Origin: Nitrospira sp.
Lineage (GTDB): Bacteria > Nitrospirota > Nitrospiria > Nitrospirales > Nitrospiraceae
Length of the DNA: 64,000 bases
Direction: 5' to 3'
NCBI GenBank assembly: GCA_009594995.1
Contig: VOPR01000014.1
Coordinates: 1-64,000, forward strand
Part shown: positions 18,231 through 27,165 of the stretch, one piece after another
How positions within the stretch are numbered: the stretch's first letter is position 1
How the letters are laid out: every line of letters starts with the position of its first letter
Position numbers and translations under genes: made by a program
The notes under the pieces: generated by a model
Told to the model about the DNA's origin: nothing
What the model saw: only the letters and a program-made list of their open reading frames with translations
Database searches by the model: none

Positions 18231-19505
18231 ATGCCTGAGAACAGCCGTAACAGCGCCCGCTGCTCCCTCGCGGACACCTTTCAACGGAACCGATACCTGT
18301 CTCATCTGGCCGGGCTCACCGCGATCACCCTGTCTCTCTTCCTGACATGCCCCTCACCAGGTCACGCCGAGATTCGAGTCGTCACGGCGACGGGGGAGCA
18401 TCGAATGACCGACCGGGAAACCAAGGCAGACGCGATCCGGCTCGCTACCGAGCAGGCGAAGAAGCAGGCGCTGGAACAGGTCGCCTCCTACCTGGAGAGC
18501 GTGACCGTCGTGCGGGATCTGGACGTTACTCAGGATGAAATCCGCAGTTATACCGCCGGCATGGTGCTGGTACTCGATCAACATGTGGATACCAGGCTCG
18601 ACGGAGACGTCGTCGTGATCCAGGTCGCGCTCAAGGCGCAAGTGGATAGCAACGAAGCCGCACAGGCCATCACCGCACTGAAGCAGAATGAAGATGTGCG
18701 GGAAGAACTGGTTGCCCTGAAGGAAGATGTCGATCAACTTCACCAGCAATTGGACGAAGCCAACCAGGCATTAGCCCAGACAACCTCGCCGGGGCAGGCC
18801 CGGCAACTGAACCAGCAGCGCAATGACCTGCTGAATCGGGCGGAGTCAGACGCAATGGTGGCGCAAGCCTGGACCGACTGGGTATTGATCGCCCCCTTTG
18901 CGCAACCCCACCCTGCGGCAGGCTTGGCTCAAGTCCAAGCCCTGCTTGGCATTGCGGGCCGATTGAATCCGAATAATCCTCATCTCGCCATCGCCCAACA
19001 GACCGTGGGGGCCAAGTCACCACCGGCCCCCCCTCAGCCTCGACAGCCGCCGATTCCGCATACCGTGCCATTTCTGCCAGGCTACTACGTCGTGCCGTCA
19101 CAACCTGATCAGCCCGGGTCACCCCCCCCGCCTGATTCGAAACAGTTGTCCAGCGTCTACCAACTTAACCCGTTGTTGCCGAACCAGTCGGGACAATCGC
19201 CACCATCCGGCAATACCACCACTATTATTCAGGTGCATCCCCAGCCGGGAACCGCACCAGCTCACCCAGGTCGCAGCATGATGCCGACCTATCGGCAAGT
19301 CCCGGCGCCGAATAGCCCGCCCAGCCAACCGACATTGCATACCTATCGAGCGGGAGGCGGCCTCTCCTCGCCTTCTGCACCGGCATCACCGGATGCGGCC
19401 ACTCGAGGCGGGCGCCCGCCGGTCATACGCCAGACGCCACCAGCCTTGCCTCCCGATTCCGCTTCACAGAGCGGTTCCACCAACAAGAATCAGGGGGAGA
19501 AATAG
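18231..19505 (+). CDS. Secreted LPP20/FlgT-N-like protein with Pro-rich tail
   Basis: About 424 residues. A hydrophobic export segment (HLAGLTAITLSLFLTCPSPGHA) leads to a domain resembling the N-terminal domain of FlgT/LPP20 proteins (IRVVTATGEHRMTDRETKAD, AIRLATEQAKKQALEQVASY). A coiled-coil region follows (about 150-200) and then a long Pro/Gln/Ser-rich low-complexity tail. The start could also be the GTG at 18183 (GGAG 3 nt upstream); the ATG at 18231 gives a more usual signal sequence. It is followed within 3 nt by a second LPP20-like gene. Confidence 0.7.
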   Translation: MPENSRNSARCSLADTFQRNRYLSHLAGLTAITLSLFLTCPSPGHAEIRVVTATGEHRMTDRETKADAIRLATEQAKKQALEQVASYLESVTVVRDLDVTQDEIRSYTAGMVLVLDQHVDTRLDGDVVVIQVALKAQVDSNEAAQAITALKQNEDVREELVALKEDVDQLHQQLDEANQALAQTTSPGQARQLNQQRNDLLNRAESDAMVAQAWTDWVLIAPFAQPHPAAGLAQVQALLGIAGRLNPNNPHLAIAQQTVGAKSPPAPPQPRQPPIPHTVPFLPGYYVVPSQPDQPGSPPPPDSKQLSSVYQLNPLLPNQSGQSPPSGNTTTIIQVHPQPGTAPAHPGRSMMPTYRQVPAPNSPPSQPTLHTYRAGGGLSSPSAPASPDAATRGGRPPVIRQTPPALPPDSASQSGSTNKNQGEK

Positions 19506-19507
19506 CC

Positions 19508-20068
19508 ATGCCACTGATAGCCAGACGCATTCAGACGGCATTGTGGATGGCCGGCACCCTGCTTGTCGCCGTCCCCACACTGGCGGCGGAGTCCACCACA
19601 GCAGACGTTCGTACCCATGCCGATCAAAGCTTTCAGCAACTGCACACACGAGAGCAGGGCATCGCACCGCCGCGCAGGGACCAATCACCGCGCGAATCGG
19701 CGCCTGCGTATGACAGCAACCAATTCCTAATCGGACAGGGCCAAGGCGATCTCAGCAAAGGAAAACTAGTCTGTCAGCGCGTCTCCGAGTTGGCGGCCCG
19801 GGGCGACATCGCCAAACAAATTCGCGTCCAGGTGAAGGAACATGCCACCGACCGCCTGCGGGAGCGCACCGGCCGCGAGACCGAACAGGACATCGAGGTT
19901 GTGCGTGAAGAAATCGTCCAGGAATATCTGCAAGGCGTGACCATCGTTGATCGCCGCATCGACGACGAGGCCAAGACCTGTTCCGCCGTGGCCGTCATGC
20001 CCAAAACCAAGCTGCACGCGCCGCCTGCCGCCGAACCAATCTCGACCGACTCACCCGCCCGGCACTGA
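19508..20068 (+). CDS. Secreted LPP20-like protein
   Basis: A 186-residue exported protein (signal peptide MPLIARRIQTALWMAGTLLV to TLAA). The mature part has KGKLVCQRVSELAARGDIAK, RERTGRETEQDIEVVREEIV and the closing strand KTCSAVAVMPK, a pattern similar to LPP20/FlgP-type domains. GGGGGAGAAATAGCC precedes the ATG at 19508. It is two bases after the stop of the previous gene, so the two form an operon. The function is unknown. Confidence 0.68.
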   Translation: MPLIARRIQTALWMAGTLLVAVPTLAAESTTADVRTHADQSFQQLHTREQGIAPPRRDQSPRESAPAYDSNQFLIGQGQGDLSKGKLVCQRVSELAARGDIAKQIRVQVKEHATDRLRERTGRETEQDIEVVREEIVQEYLQGVTIVDRRIDDEAKTCSAVAVMPKTKLHAPPAAEPISTDSPARH

Positions 20069-20138
20069 GCGCATCCGCCGCCTTCCCTCACCCTCTCCAT
20101 TGAACTTCGGGATCCGTTTCGGGTAAGACAATCTTCCC

Positions 20139-21392
20139 ATGCCTATCGAGAACAATTTCCAGCACGACGAACTCTCCCGGAAGAATCCCGGCGACCGGCT
20201 CACCCATGCGGAGTGGACGACGCCGCCTGACATGGATTCGCCCGCCTGGCAAGCAGCCATGAGCCAGACCGGACAGAAGCTGTCGCAGGCCGGAGTACGG
20301 CTGATCATGTTTCTGCACGGAGCCATTCCCGGCACTGACATCTTCGGCTTAGGGAGGCTCGATGAGGTGGGCGGCCTCAAACGCGGGTATTCACGCGGCA
20401 TCTCGGGACTGGACTCGCTGCTCTCGTTCATGCGGGAAGGCTCGAACGGCATAACACCTTTGCCGGGCGGCATGAAGCCGCCGCTGTCAAATGACGACGC
20501 CACAAAAGCTCTTCTCGATAGCCAGATCGGCGACGCGGGCAATTTCACTGCATCGATCGTGGAGCAATGCCGAAAGGCACTCAACCAGCAGGTGACGAAA
20601 CCCATCACATGCGTGCGCGAACTCTGGTCGAGTGAACACCATCATCTCGGCCGTGCTCTGGCAGCCTGCCGACTCTTGGATCGGCTGCGCGCGTTGGTGA
20701 GTGAACAGCATCTGGGAGCCGGTGACCGCATCCTGATCCAGGCCCATGGCCAGGCCGGGCTCGTGCTCGCGCTGGCTTCAAATCTGCTCTGCCCTTCCCC
20801 GATCACGGGGCGAAAGGCATTCTTCGACCTGCTCCTGGCCGCAACCCCACAAGGTCCGGATGCGCAGGTGATTCACCGCATCGATCCGCTACTGACGGCT
20901 GGCTCCTTGCTCAATGGCGCAGCACTCGATATCGTCACCCTCGGCACACCCGTGCGTTACGGCTGGGACCCCTCCGGCATCGGGAAACTCCTCCACATCG
21001 TCAACCATCGCAATCTGCGGACCGACGGGAAGACCTGGCTCTCCAAAATGGAGCTGCCGCAGATCTCCGTTGAAATGCCGATTGCCTGGGGTGGCGATTA
21101 CGTGCAGGAATTGGCCGTGGCCGGAAGTGATGCCTTGCCTACGGAGAGTGCCAAGGCTGCCAATAAAGCGGTGTGGGAATTGCTGGAACCCTACGATGGC
21201 TTCGAACGCTGGGTGGAATGCGCCCGCCGCGCCACCCGCTTTCCGAGCGAAGGGCAATGCCTGCTCGTTGATTATAAAGACTGCACGAGCTCAACCAACG
21301 TGCGCGACCACTACTACGGCCACGCCGCCTACACCCGTGCGAACGCGATGCTCTTCAACTTCAATCAGATCGTGGGCCGCTTGTACTCGTAA
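20139..21392 (+). CDS. Alpha/beta-hydrolase-like protein lacking the nucleophile serine
   Basis: A 417-residue cytoplasmic protein. RLIMFLHGAIPG (His60-Gly61) resembles the oxyanion strand of lipases. ILIQAHGQAGLVLALASNLL sits where GxSxG should be, but reads A-H-G-Q-A-G, so Gly204 replaces serine. IVTLGTPVRYGWD matches the LGTP loop of lipases. The rest is not recognised. No signal peptide and no good ribosome site are seen. It is either an inactive relative or an enzyme using another residue. Confidence 0.6.
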   Translation: MPIENNFQHDELSRKNPGDRLTHAEWTTPPDMDSPAWQAAMSQTGQKLSQAGVRLIMFLHGAIPGTDIFGLGRLDEVGGLKRGYSRGISGLDSLLSFMREGSNGITPLPGGMKPPLSNDDATKALLDSQIGDAGNFTASIVEQCRKALNQQVTKPITCVRELWSSEHHHLGRALAACRLLDRLRALVSEQHLGAGDRILIQAHGQAGLVLALASNLLCPSPITGRKAFFDLLLAATPQGPDAQVIHRIDPLLTAGSLLNGAALDIVTLGTPVRYGWDPSGIGKLLHIVNHRNLRTDGKTWLSKMELPQISVEMPIAWGGDYVQELAVAGSDALPTESAKAANKAVWELLEPYDGFERWVECARRATRFPSEGQCLLVDYKDCTSSTNVRDHYYGHAAYTRANAMLFNFNQIVGRLYS

Positions 21393-21545
21393 TCGCGAAC
21401 TCTAACGTTACCTGACGGCGGTGACCCTACATCCTTGTTAGTGCCGCTTCTCCCGGAGAGCGAACCACATCGGTCGACTTCCTCTCGTGGCTCGTAACAT
21501 TTCTCGACCAAACAATCGGCAACTGGTGGCCTTTCACCATCCTGC

Positions 21546-21932
21546 TCAGTACGGCATCTCGTCGTCGTCAAATCCGAAATGATGCCCGATCTCGTGCACG
21601 ACCGTATCGCGCACTTCCTGCACGACTTCTTTCTTGGTGCGACAGAGCCTGAGGATCGGTCCGCGATAAATTGAGATTTTGGCCGGCAGTTGCCCGCCCG
21701 CCTGAAAGAAGGATTCTTTGTCGATTGGGAGCCCTTGATAGAGGCCGAGCAGATCTTCGTCTTCCTCCAGCTCCAAGTCGGCGAGGACTTCAGGAGAAGG
21801 CTCTTCTTCTACCACCACAGCCACATTGGTAATGCGCTTGGCGTATTCGTCGGGAAGGCCATCCAGCGCTTCCTGCACCAGGGCCTGAAACTCAGACTCG
21901 GGGATGGTCAACGTACGCTTTCGCGGCGACAT
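21546..21932 (-). CDS. Minimal zincin-like metalloprotease (DUF1025 type)
   Basis: A 128-residue protein with the zinc motif HEIGHHFGFDDDEM at the C-terminus (HExxHxxGxxD, three ligands plus the catalytic Glu). The N-terminal half includes FQALVQEALDGLPDEYAKRI and an acidic loop LELEEDEDLLGLYQG. This is the pattern of the small bacterial predicted metallopeptidases formerly called DUF1025. Its substrate is unknown. The polA gene is upstream on the same strand, separated by a long-hairpin repeat. Confidence 0.88.
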   Translation of the reverse strand: MSPRKRTLTIPESEFQALVQEALDGLPDEYAKRITNVAVVVEEEPSPEVLADLELEEDEDLLGLYQGLPIDKESFFQAGGQLPAKISIYRGPILRLCRTKKEVVQEVRDTVVHEIGHHFGFDDDEMPY

Positions 21933-21984
21933 AGGCTGAACTGGATCGACTCACGCACTGTGCAACATCAGCTTCAGTTGAGGA

Positions 21985-22103
21985 GGTTCAAACAGGCTGT
22001 CCGGCAAGGCCGCAGGGAGTACGTCGACTGAGGCGTACAGCCTAGCGTACGTCGCAGGGAGACGTGCGACTGAGAACGCCGCTGGCAGCCTGTTTCAACA
22101 TCC
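21985..22103. repeat. Long-hairpin intergenic repeat, copy A
   Basis: An imperfect inverted repeat of about 119 bp, directly after the polA stop. The arms start GGTTCAAACAGGCTG and, on the other strand, GGATGTTGAAACAGGCTG, and meet at a conserved centre (GAGGCGTAC then GTACGTCG). It shares layout and blocks with copy B at 53057-53180 (AAGGCCGCAGG, GAGGCGTAC, GTACGTYG, TGGCAG, TTTCA). It may serve as the 3' hairpin of the polA transcript. Confidence 0.75.
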
Positions 22104-22105
22104 GA

Positions 22106-24751
22106 CTACGGGTGGGCGACGCGCCAGTTGGGCCCCACGCCCACATCCACCTTGAGCGGCACCGATAACCCCAACGCCTCACCGGTAGCTTCCATTTCCG
22201 CTTTTACGAGTTGAGTCGCTTGCTCAAGTTCCTGGTCCGGTACCTCGAAGATCAATTCGTCATGCACTTGGAGGATCATTTTGCAGCGAGACAGTTCGTG
22301 TTGCAGGCGCCGATGCACCTTGATCATAGCCACTTTAATGAGGTCCGCTGCCGAGCCTTGAATCGGACTATTCACCGCCATGCGCTCACCGACGCCACGC
22401 TGGGATGGATCGCCGCCCTGCAACTCGGGGATAGGACGGCGACGGCCCATGATCGTGGTCGTGTAGCCCTTAGTCTTCCCGTCATTGATATTGCGGTCCA
22501 TCAGCGCCCGCACCGCGGCGAATTTCTCAAAAAACGTTTCGATGTATTTCTTGGCATCGGCTTGGGAAACCCCGATGTTCGACGCAAGACCGAACGGGCT
22601 GATGCCATAGACAATCCCGAATACCACGCTCTTCGCCGCGCGCCGCATCTCGCGCGTGACCTCTCCGGCAGGCAGATTGAAAATCTCCATGGCGGTGGCC
22701 ATGTGGATGTCTTCCCCCTTCTCGAACACCTCCAACAAACGAGGGTCTTGGGAGAGGTGCGCCAGAATACGCGGCTCAACCTGACTGTAATCGGCACAAA
22801 GCAGTTGATGACCCGGCGGCGCAATGAAGGCCTCACGGATACGCAGGCCATAGTCGCCCTTCACCGGGATGTTCTGTAGATTGGGATCGGTAGACGACAA
22901 TCGACCGGTGGCCGCCACCGTCTGATTGAGCGACGTGTGGAGCCGTTTGGTTTCAGGATTCACCAGCAGCGGCAGGGCATCGACGTAGGTCGATTTCAGT
23001 TTGGTCAGGGTACGATAATTGAGGATCTGCGCGGGGAGTTCATGCTGACTTGCAAGTTGCGTAAGGGTGTCTTCATCGGTGGAAAAACCGGTCTTCGTTT
23101 TCCGTAGCGGCGTGAGGCCCAGCGTTTCGAACAGCACCGTGGCCAACTGTTTCGGCGAACCGATGTTGAATTCGCCGCCGCCCAATCGATAGATAGTGCC
23201 GACCATCTGTTCGAGTTCCCGCTCCAGCTCCTTGCTGAGACCGCGCAGCCCCTCGACATCAAGCAGGAACCCGTTGCGTTCGATTTCCGCCAGCACCGGC
23301 ACCAGCGGCATCTCTACGTCTTGAAAGAGCGAGAGGCTTCCCTGCTCGTTCAAGCGCTCGCGAAGCATCGGCGCCACTTTCGCCGTCACAGCGGCTGCCT
23401 CGCCGGTGCCGCGAACCAGGCTTTCATCGACATCGAACAGAGATTGCGGGCCCTTGCCGGACTCCTCATTCGCGCCGGCGCCGAGCTGATAACTCAGCAG
23501 GTCCATGGCGATCGCTTCCAAGCTGTGGGCGCGACGATTCGGGTTCAACAGATAGTCGGCGACCATCGTATCGAAGTAGGGGCCCGGCATCTCGATGCCC
23601 TGCCGGTGCAGGGCCAGCAAGGCCGGCTTGAGATCCTGCACCGCTTTCGGCCTGCTTCCGTCACCCAGATATGCAGTAAGCGGCCGTGGCCAGCTACGCG
23701 CGTCGCCTTGCACGAACGCCGCCGCCCCGTCCGACCAACCCAATGCGCAACCTTGGATATCGGCTCGTACGCCGGCCTCGCCGCTCAACACACAGGCAAA
23801 CCCCAGCATCGCATCCGGCTGTCGTCGTTGCAGAAACTTTTCCGCTGCAGCGTCATCCTGGATCCGCTCGACCTCGGCTCCCAACCGGTTCTGTTCCGGC
23901 GTGTCACCCTGAAAGGCCTTGGCCAACGTCATGAACTCCAGCTCTCGCAACAGGCTCACCAGAGTTTCGGTCTGCGGCGCTTTCGCCTGGAAACGGGCCG
24001 GGGCAAATTCCACCGGACAATCCAACTGAATGGTCGCCAGCTGTTTGCTCATGCGCGCGTTGTCACCCTGTTCCAGCAGAAGATTCTTTGTTTTAGCCGG
24101 GGTCACTTCCTCCACGCGGCGCAACAACTCCTCAATCGTGCCGAACTGCGTGATCAGTTTCACGGCCGTTTTTTCGCCGATCCCTTTGACGCCGGGAATA
24201 TTGTCGCTGGTATCACCCATGAGGCCCATAATTTCGACCACGCGCGCCGGCTCCACACCGAACCGCACCTGCGAATCCTCCTCGCCGAACCACTTGTCTT
24301 TCACGGGGTCAAAGATACGCGTCTTGGGAGTCAGCAGCTGGAACATGTCCTTGTCACTGGTGACGATCACGACGTCGAGGCCTTCGCCTTCCCCTTTCCG
24401 CGCCAGGGTGCCGATCAGATCGTCGGCCTCGTACCCGCCCTGCCGGATCACCGGCAGGGAGAGGGCTTCCACCACGCGATGGATGTACGGGATCTGCGCG
24501 CTCATGCCTTGCGGCATGGGAGGCCGTTGCGCCTTATACTCCTTGAACGCCTCATGCCGGTGGGTCGGGCCTTTTTCATCAAACACCACGGCGACATAAT
24601 CCGGCCGATGGTCCCGCAACACCTTCAACAACATGGTGGTGAATCCATAGACCGCATTGGTCTGCAGGCCCTTGGAGTTGCTCAGAGGCGGCAGGGCAAA
24701 AAACGCCCGATAAATGTAGGCGCTTCCGTCGATTAGATACAGAGTCGGCAT
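22106..24751 (-). CDS. polA: DNA polymerase I
   Basis: Replication and repair polymerase of 881 residues. The N-terminal 5' nuclease domain is intact (MPTLYLIDGSAYIYRAFFAL, GYEADDLIGTLA, GDTSDNIPGVKGIGEKTA). The polymerase domain has DYSQVEPRILAHLSQD, KSVVFGIVYGISPFGL and QVHDELIFEV. The middle 3'-5' exonuclease domain lacks the usual acidic residues: the FDTET position reads GFACVLS and the NLKYD position reads DLKPA, so proofreading is probably absent. It is the only large gene between convergent or unrelated neighbours. Confidence 0.97.
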   Translation of the reverse strand: MPTLYLIDGSAYIYRAFFALPPLSNSKGLQTNAVYGFTTMLLKVLRDHRPDYVAVVFDEKGPTHRHEAFKEYKAQRPPMPQGMSAQIPYIHRVVEALSLPVIRQGGYEADDLIGTLARKGEGEGLDVVIVTSDKDMFQLLTPKTRIFDPVKDKWFGEEDSQVRFGVEPARVVEIMGLMGDTSDNIPGVKGIGEKTAVKLITQFGTIEELLRRVEEVTPAKTKNLLLEQGDNARMSKQLATIQLDCPVEFAPARFQAKAPQTETLVSLLRELEFMTLAKAFQGDTPEQNRLGAEVERIQDDAAAEKFLQRRQPDAMLGFACVLSGEAGVRADIQGCALGWSDGAAAFVQGDARSWPRPLTAYLGDGSRPKAVQDLKPALLALHRQGIEMPGPYFDTMVADYLLNPNRRAHSLEAIAMDLLSYQLGAGANEESGKGPQSLFDVDESLVRGTGEAAAVTAKVAPMLRERLNEQGSLSLFQDVEMPLVPVLAEIERNGFLLDVEGLRGLSKELERELEQMVGTIYRLGGGEFNIGSPKQLATVLFETLGLTPLRKTKTGFSTDEDTLTQLASQHELPAQILNYRTLTKLKSTYVDALPLLVNPETKRLHTSLNQTVAATGRLSSTDPNLQNIPVKGDYGLRIREAFIAPPGHQLLCADYSQVEPRILAHLSQDPRLLEVFEKGEDIHMATAMEIFNLPAGEVTREMRRAAKSVVFGIVYGISPFGLASNIGVSQADAKKYIETFFEKFAAVRALMDRNINDGKTKGYTTTIMGRRRPIPELQGGDPSQRGVGERMAVNSPIQGSAADLIKVAMIKVHRRLQHELSRCKMILQVHDELIFEVPDQELEQATQLVKAEMEATGEALGLSVPLKVDVGVGPNWRVAHP

Positions 24752-24811
24752 GGTAGAGGAAGAATCCCACAGGCAATTGGTAACAGGTGACCGAGGCCGC
24801 TGCGGACGGCG

Positions 24812-25243
24812 TCAGTCCGGAGCAATAATCAGCGGTGGCTTGTCGAACTTGGCCCGCATTGCGTTGATCGTGCTGAGGACAGTAGATTGCCCGACGATTT
24901 TGGCTTCCACGCGACGTTTGCCGGGAAACTCGATTAAAGACAAGCCGATCAACATCGTCAGCACACCTTGCCCCGGCAGAAACAGCATGAGAAATCCCGC
25001 GAAGAGAAAAATGGCCCCGACGACATTTTTCACAATGTGTCCGAGCAGCCGAAGCACCGGGTGGTGGTTTTCCATCCAGGGACGCGGAATACGGGTATCG
25101 AAATAGTCCGCGGGCAATCGCATCAAGATGATGGGAATCGCGATCAGGGTCCCCACGAACATGAAGACAGAGGACACGGCGAACCAGATCAGGACGTTCG
25201 CCGGCACGTAGGATTCGATCTGCGCTAAAATGTCATTTATCAC
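24812..25243 (-). CDS. PGPGW-type transmembrane protein
   Basis: A 143-residue membrane protein with two or three hydrophobic segments (NVLIWFAVSSVFMFVGTLIA, NVVGAIFLFAGFLMLFLPGQ) and the family signature LPGQGVLTMLIGLSLIEFPGKR (in two parts), as in the predicted PGPGW membrane family. The start is a GTG at 25243. Function unknown. It is 60 nt upstream of polA on the same strand and may be co-transcribed with it. Confidence 0.75.
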   Translation of the reverse strand: MINDILAQIESYVPANVLIWFAVSSVFMFVGTLIAIPIILMRLPADYFDTRIPRPWMENHHPVLRLLGHIVKNVVGAIFLFAGFLMLFLPGQGVLTMLIGLSLIEFPGKRRVEAKIVGQSTVLSTINAMRAKFDKPPLIIAPD

Positions 25244-25298
25244 GGGCGCATCCTAGCATGGGGCTTCGCACGGCGGAAAGGGTGTGACACGAAGCCGG

Positions 25299-25327
25299 TT
25301 TACGTTCCACACGCCCGAGGCTATAAT
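25299..25327 (+). promoter_or_regulatory. Sigma-70-type promoter with near-zero leader
   Basis: TTTACG at 25299-25304, a 17-bp spacer and a perfect TATAAT at 25322-25327. The predicted start, about 25334, is within two or three bases of the ATG at 25336, so the transcript would be practically leaderless. Confidence 0.65.
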
Positions 25328-25335
25328 TCCACACC

Positions 25336-25725
25336 ATGCTGACGCAGCCACCCAGCAATGCACCGTTGGCGCGCCCACGGGCCTCTCGCCTGGCTCTCCT
25401 CGGCCTGGCCCTCACCCTGAGCACGATCGGCCTGATCGATCACCGGGCGGAGGCTGCCGACGCGGCCACAGAACCTGAACTGCAGATCGACATCACGAAG
25501 ATCGGACTCGGTAAAGAAGTCGTCATTACGCAGGGCAAGAAAGAATGGTTCATGCGGGTGGAGGTCACGCCTGAAAATTCAGTAGTCGTGCGCCAAGAAA
25601 AACAAGGCGAGCGTTACCTGCTCGATGAGAGCGAAATGCACGATCGCGCCATGACGTCCGCCGAAGTAGATGCGGCCATCACTGACTTTATCAATAGCGT
25701 CAAAACCAGACAGAAGGTCAAATAG
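25336..25725 (+). CDS. Secreted small protein of unknown function
   Basis: A 129-residue protein with a signal peptide (ASRLALLGLALTLSTIGLID region, cleavage near AEA-AD). The mature part is charged (LQIDITKIGLGKEVVITQGKK, VVVRQEKQGERYLLDESEMH). Its ATG lies 9 nt after a perfect TATAAT and there is no Shine-Dalgarno sequence, which suggests a leaderless mRNA. The DsrE gene begins 5 nt after its stop, so both share this promoter. Confidence 0.7.
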   Translation: MLTQPPSNAPLARPRASRLALLGLALTLSTIGLIDHRAEAADAATEPELQIDITKIGLGKEVVITQGKKEWFMRVEVTPENSVVVRQEKQGERYLLDESEMHDRAMTSAEVDAAITDFINSVKTRQKVK

Positions 25726-25730
25726 CCGCC

Positions 25731-26150
25731 ATGGCCGATACACCGAAATTTGTCATCTTCGCTCACAACGCCACCTACGACAAGCTCCACCAGGTTGCGA
25801 CCCTCGGCCTCACGGCCGCTGCCATGGGCAAGGATGTCATCGTGATCTTGCTGTTCTGGACGATTAAGAAACTGGCCGAAGGCAAGATCGACCAGATCGA
25901 CTTCCCACCCGAATATGCCTCTTCAGCCGAGGAAGTCACCCGCCTTCTGAAGGAAAAGAAGGTCCCGAAAATCTCCGAGATGTTTCATGAATCTCGTCTC
26001 GTCGGGCAATTTCGCCTCATCGCTTGTAGCGCGGGGCTCGAATACATGGGAGTCGAAGCGGGCGCGGTCGAACGCAACGTCGACGAAGTGCTTGGTCTCC
26101 CTTCCATCCTCTCACTCACCGCACAGGCGGAAACCAAACTGTTTATCTGA
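25731..26150 (+). CDS. DsrE-family protein
   Basis: A 139-residue protein of the DsrE/DsrF-like fold: KFVIFAHNATYDKLHQVATL, GLTAAAMGKDVIVILLFW and a late Cys in FRLIACSAGLEYMG. The Cys-x4-5-Met position is where sulfur-carrier members hold persulfide. It is 5 nt downstream of a small secreted-protein gene. A second DsrE protein, of the DsrE2 type, is encoded at 29129-29659 next to tusA. Confidence 0.8.
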   Translation: MADTPKFVIFAHNATYDKLHQVATLGLTAAAMGKDVIVILLFWTIKKLAEGKIDQIDFPPEYASSAEEVTRLLKEKKVPKISEMFHESRLVGQFRLIACSAGLEYMGVEAGAVERNVDEVLGLPSILSLTAQAETKLFI

Positions 26151-26217
26151 TCCATCGGAAACGGGATGTCGCGCCCGAATGCAGCAACCTGATGCCGGGT
26201 GAGGGTTCGCATCGCGG

Positions 26218-26877
26218 TTAGCGACTTTTTGTCACTCCAACCCGATCACAATAGTCCGCAATCTTGCACTGGCTGCACAACGGCGAAACCGGCTGGCAGA
26301 GGTGCTGCCCATAGGACACGAGCAGATCGTTGAAAGTGATCCAATACTTGCGGGGCAATTTGGCACGCAAGGCTTTTTCCGTCTCATCGGGAGTTTTCGT
26401 TTCCACGTAGCCCCATCGATTGCTGATTCGATGGACATGAATATCCACGCAAATCCCCGGCTTCTCATATCCAACCGTCACCACCAGATTCGCCGTCTTC
26501 CGACCCACTCCCGGCAAGGTCAGCAACTCTTCAATCTCATCCGGCACTCGACCGTGGTAGCGATCAAGCAGCTGCGTGCAAATCTGCTGAATGTGTTTCG
26601 CCTTGGTCCGGTAAAACCCGACAGGATAAATGGCCGACTCGACAGTCGATTGGGACAGGTGCTGCATCGTCGCGGGGGTAGAGGCCAAGGCAAAGAGCCG
26701 CGCACTGGCTTCCGCGGTGGTCTTGTCTTTGGTGCGTAGACTGAGTAAGCAGGAAATCAGCACAAGAAAGGGATCGCGGCCAGACTCTCTGGCCACGACG
26801 CCGACAACCGGGTCAGGCCAGCGGGCAATCTCCCGCTTGACCGTTCGGATGACGGCGTGGATCTCTTGCGCCTGCAT
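26218..26877 (-). CDS. nth: Endonuclease III
   Basis: DNA glycosylase/AP lyase for oxidised pyrimidines. The 219 residues include the helix-hairpin-helix (LLTLPGVGRKTANLVV) with the catalytic lysine in GRKTA, the aspartate in GICVDIHVHRISNRWG and the [4Fe-4S] cysteines at the C-terminus (CQPVSPLCSQCKIADYC). The length is normal. It converges with the DsrE gene. An ATG at 26877 begins MQAQEIHAVIRTVKREIARW. Confidence 0.93.
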   Translation of the reverse strand: MQAQEIHAVIRTVKREIARWPDPVVGVVARESGRDPFLVLISCLLSLRTKDKTTAEASARLFALASTPATMQHLSQSTVESAIYPVGFYRTKAKHIQQICTQLLDRYHGRVPDEIEELLTLPGVGRKTANLVVTVGYEKPGICVDIHVHRISNRWGYVETKTPDETEKALRAKLPRKYWITFNDLLVSYGQHLCQPVSPLCSQCKIADYCDRVGVTKSR

Positions 26878-26947
26878 GGATCTGCCGGAAAGAGGAACTT
26901 AACTTGGCGTGATCGGAATCGTCGTCGGGAGGAAAAACGACTGGCGA

Positions 26948-27142
26948 CTATTCGGGCCGTCTCTTCGCAAGCCACTTCTGCCGTCGACGTTGAGCCTCTC
27001 GCTCTTTTGCCTTCTTGCGGACACTCGGCTTTTCGTAGTACCGGCGGCGCTTCAGTTCGCGGAACAATCCTTCGCCCGCCAATTTCTTCTTGGCGACCTT
27101 CAGGGCTTTTTCGACGTTGTTATTGAAGACCTTAATTTCCAT
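26948..27142 (-). CDS. rpsU: 30S ribosomal protein S21
   Basis: A 64-residue basic ribosomal protein: MEIKVFNNNVEKALKVAKKK, LFRELKRRRYYEKPSVRKK and a Lys/Arg-rich tail. AGGT precedes the ATG at 27142. It is 23 nt after the FTCD gene and 70 nt before nth. Confidence 0.95.
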   Translation of the reverse strand: MEIKVFNNNVEKALKVAKKKLAGEGLFRELKRRRYYEKPSVRKKAKEREAQRRRQKWLAKRRPE

Positions 27143-27165
27143 CGTCAGCTACCTTCGACTCTCTT

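Noticed and set aside
23321..24736. 471-codon plus-strand ORF opposite polA
   Set aside because: Shadow of the high-GC polA gene; polA motifs are unambiguous on the other strand.
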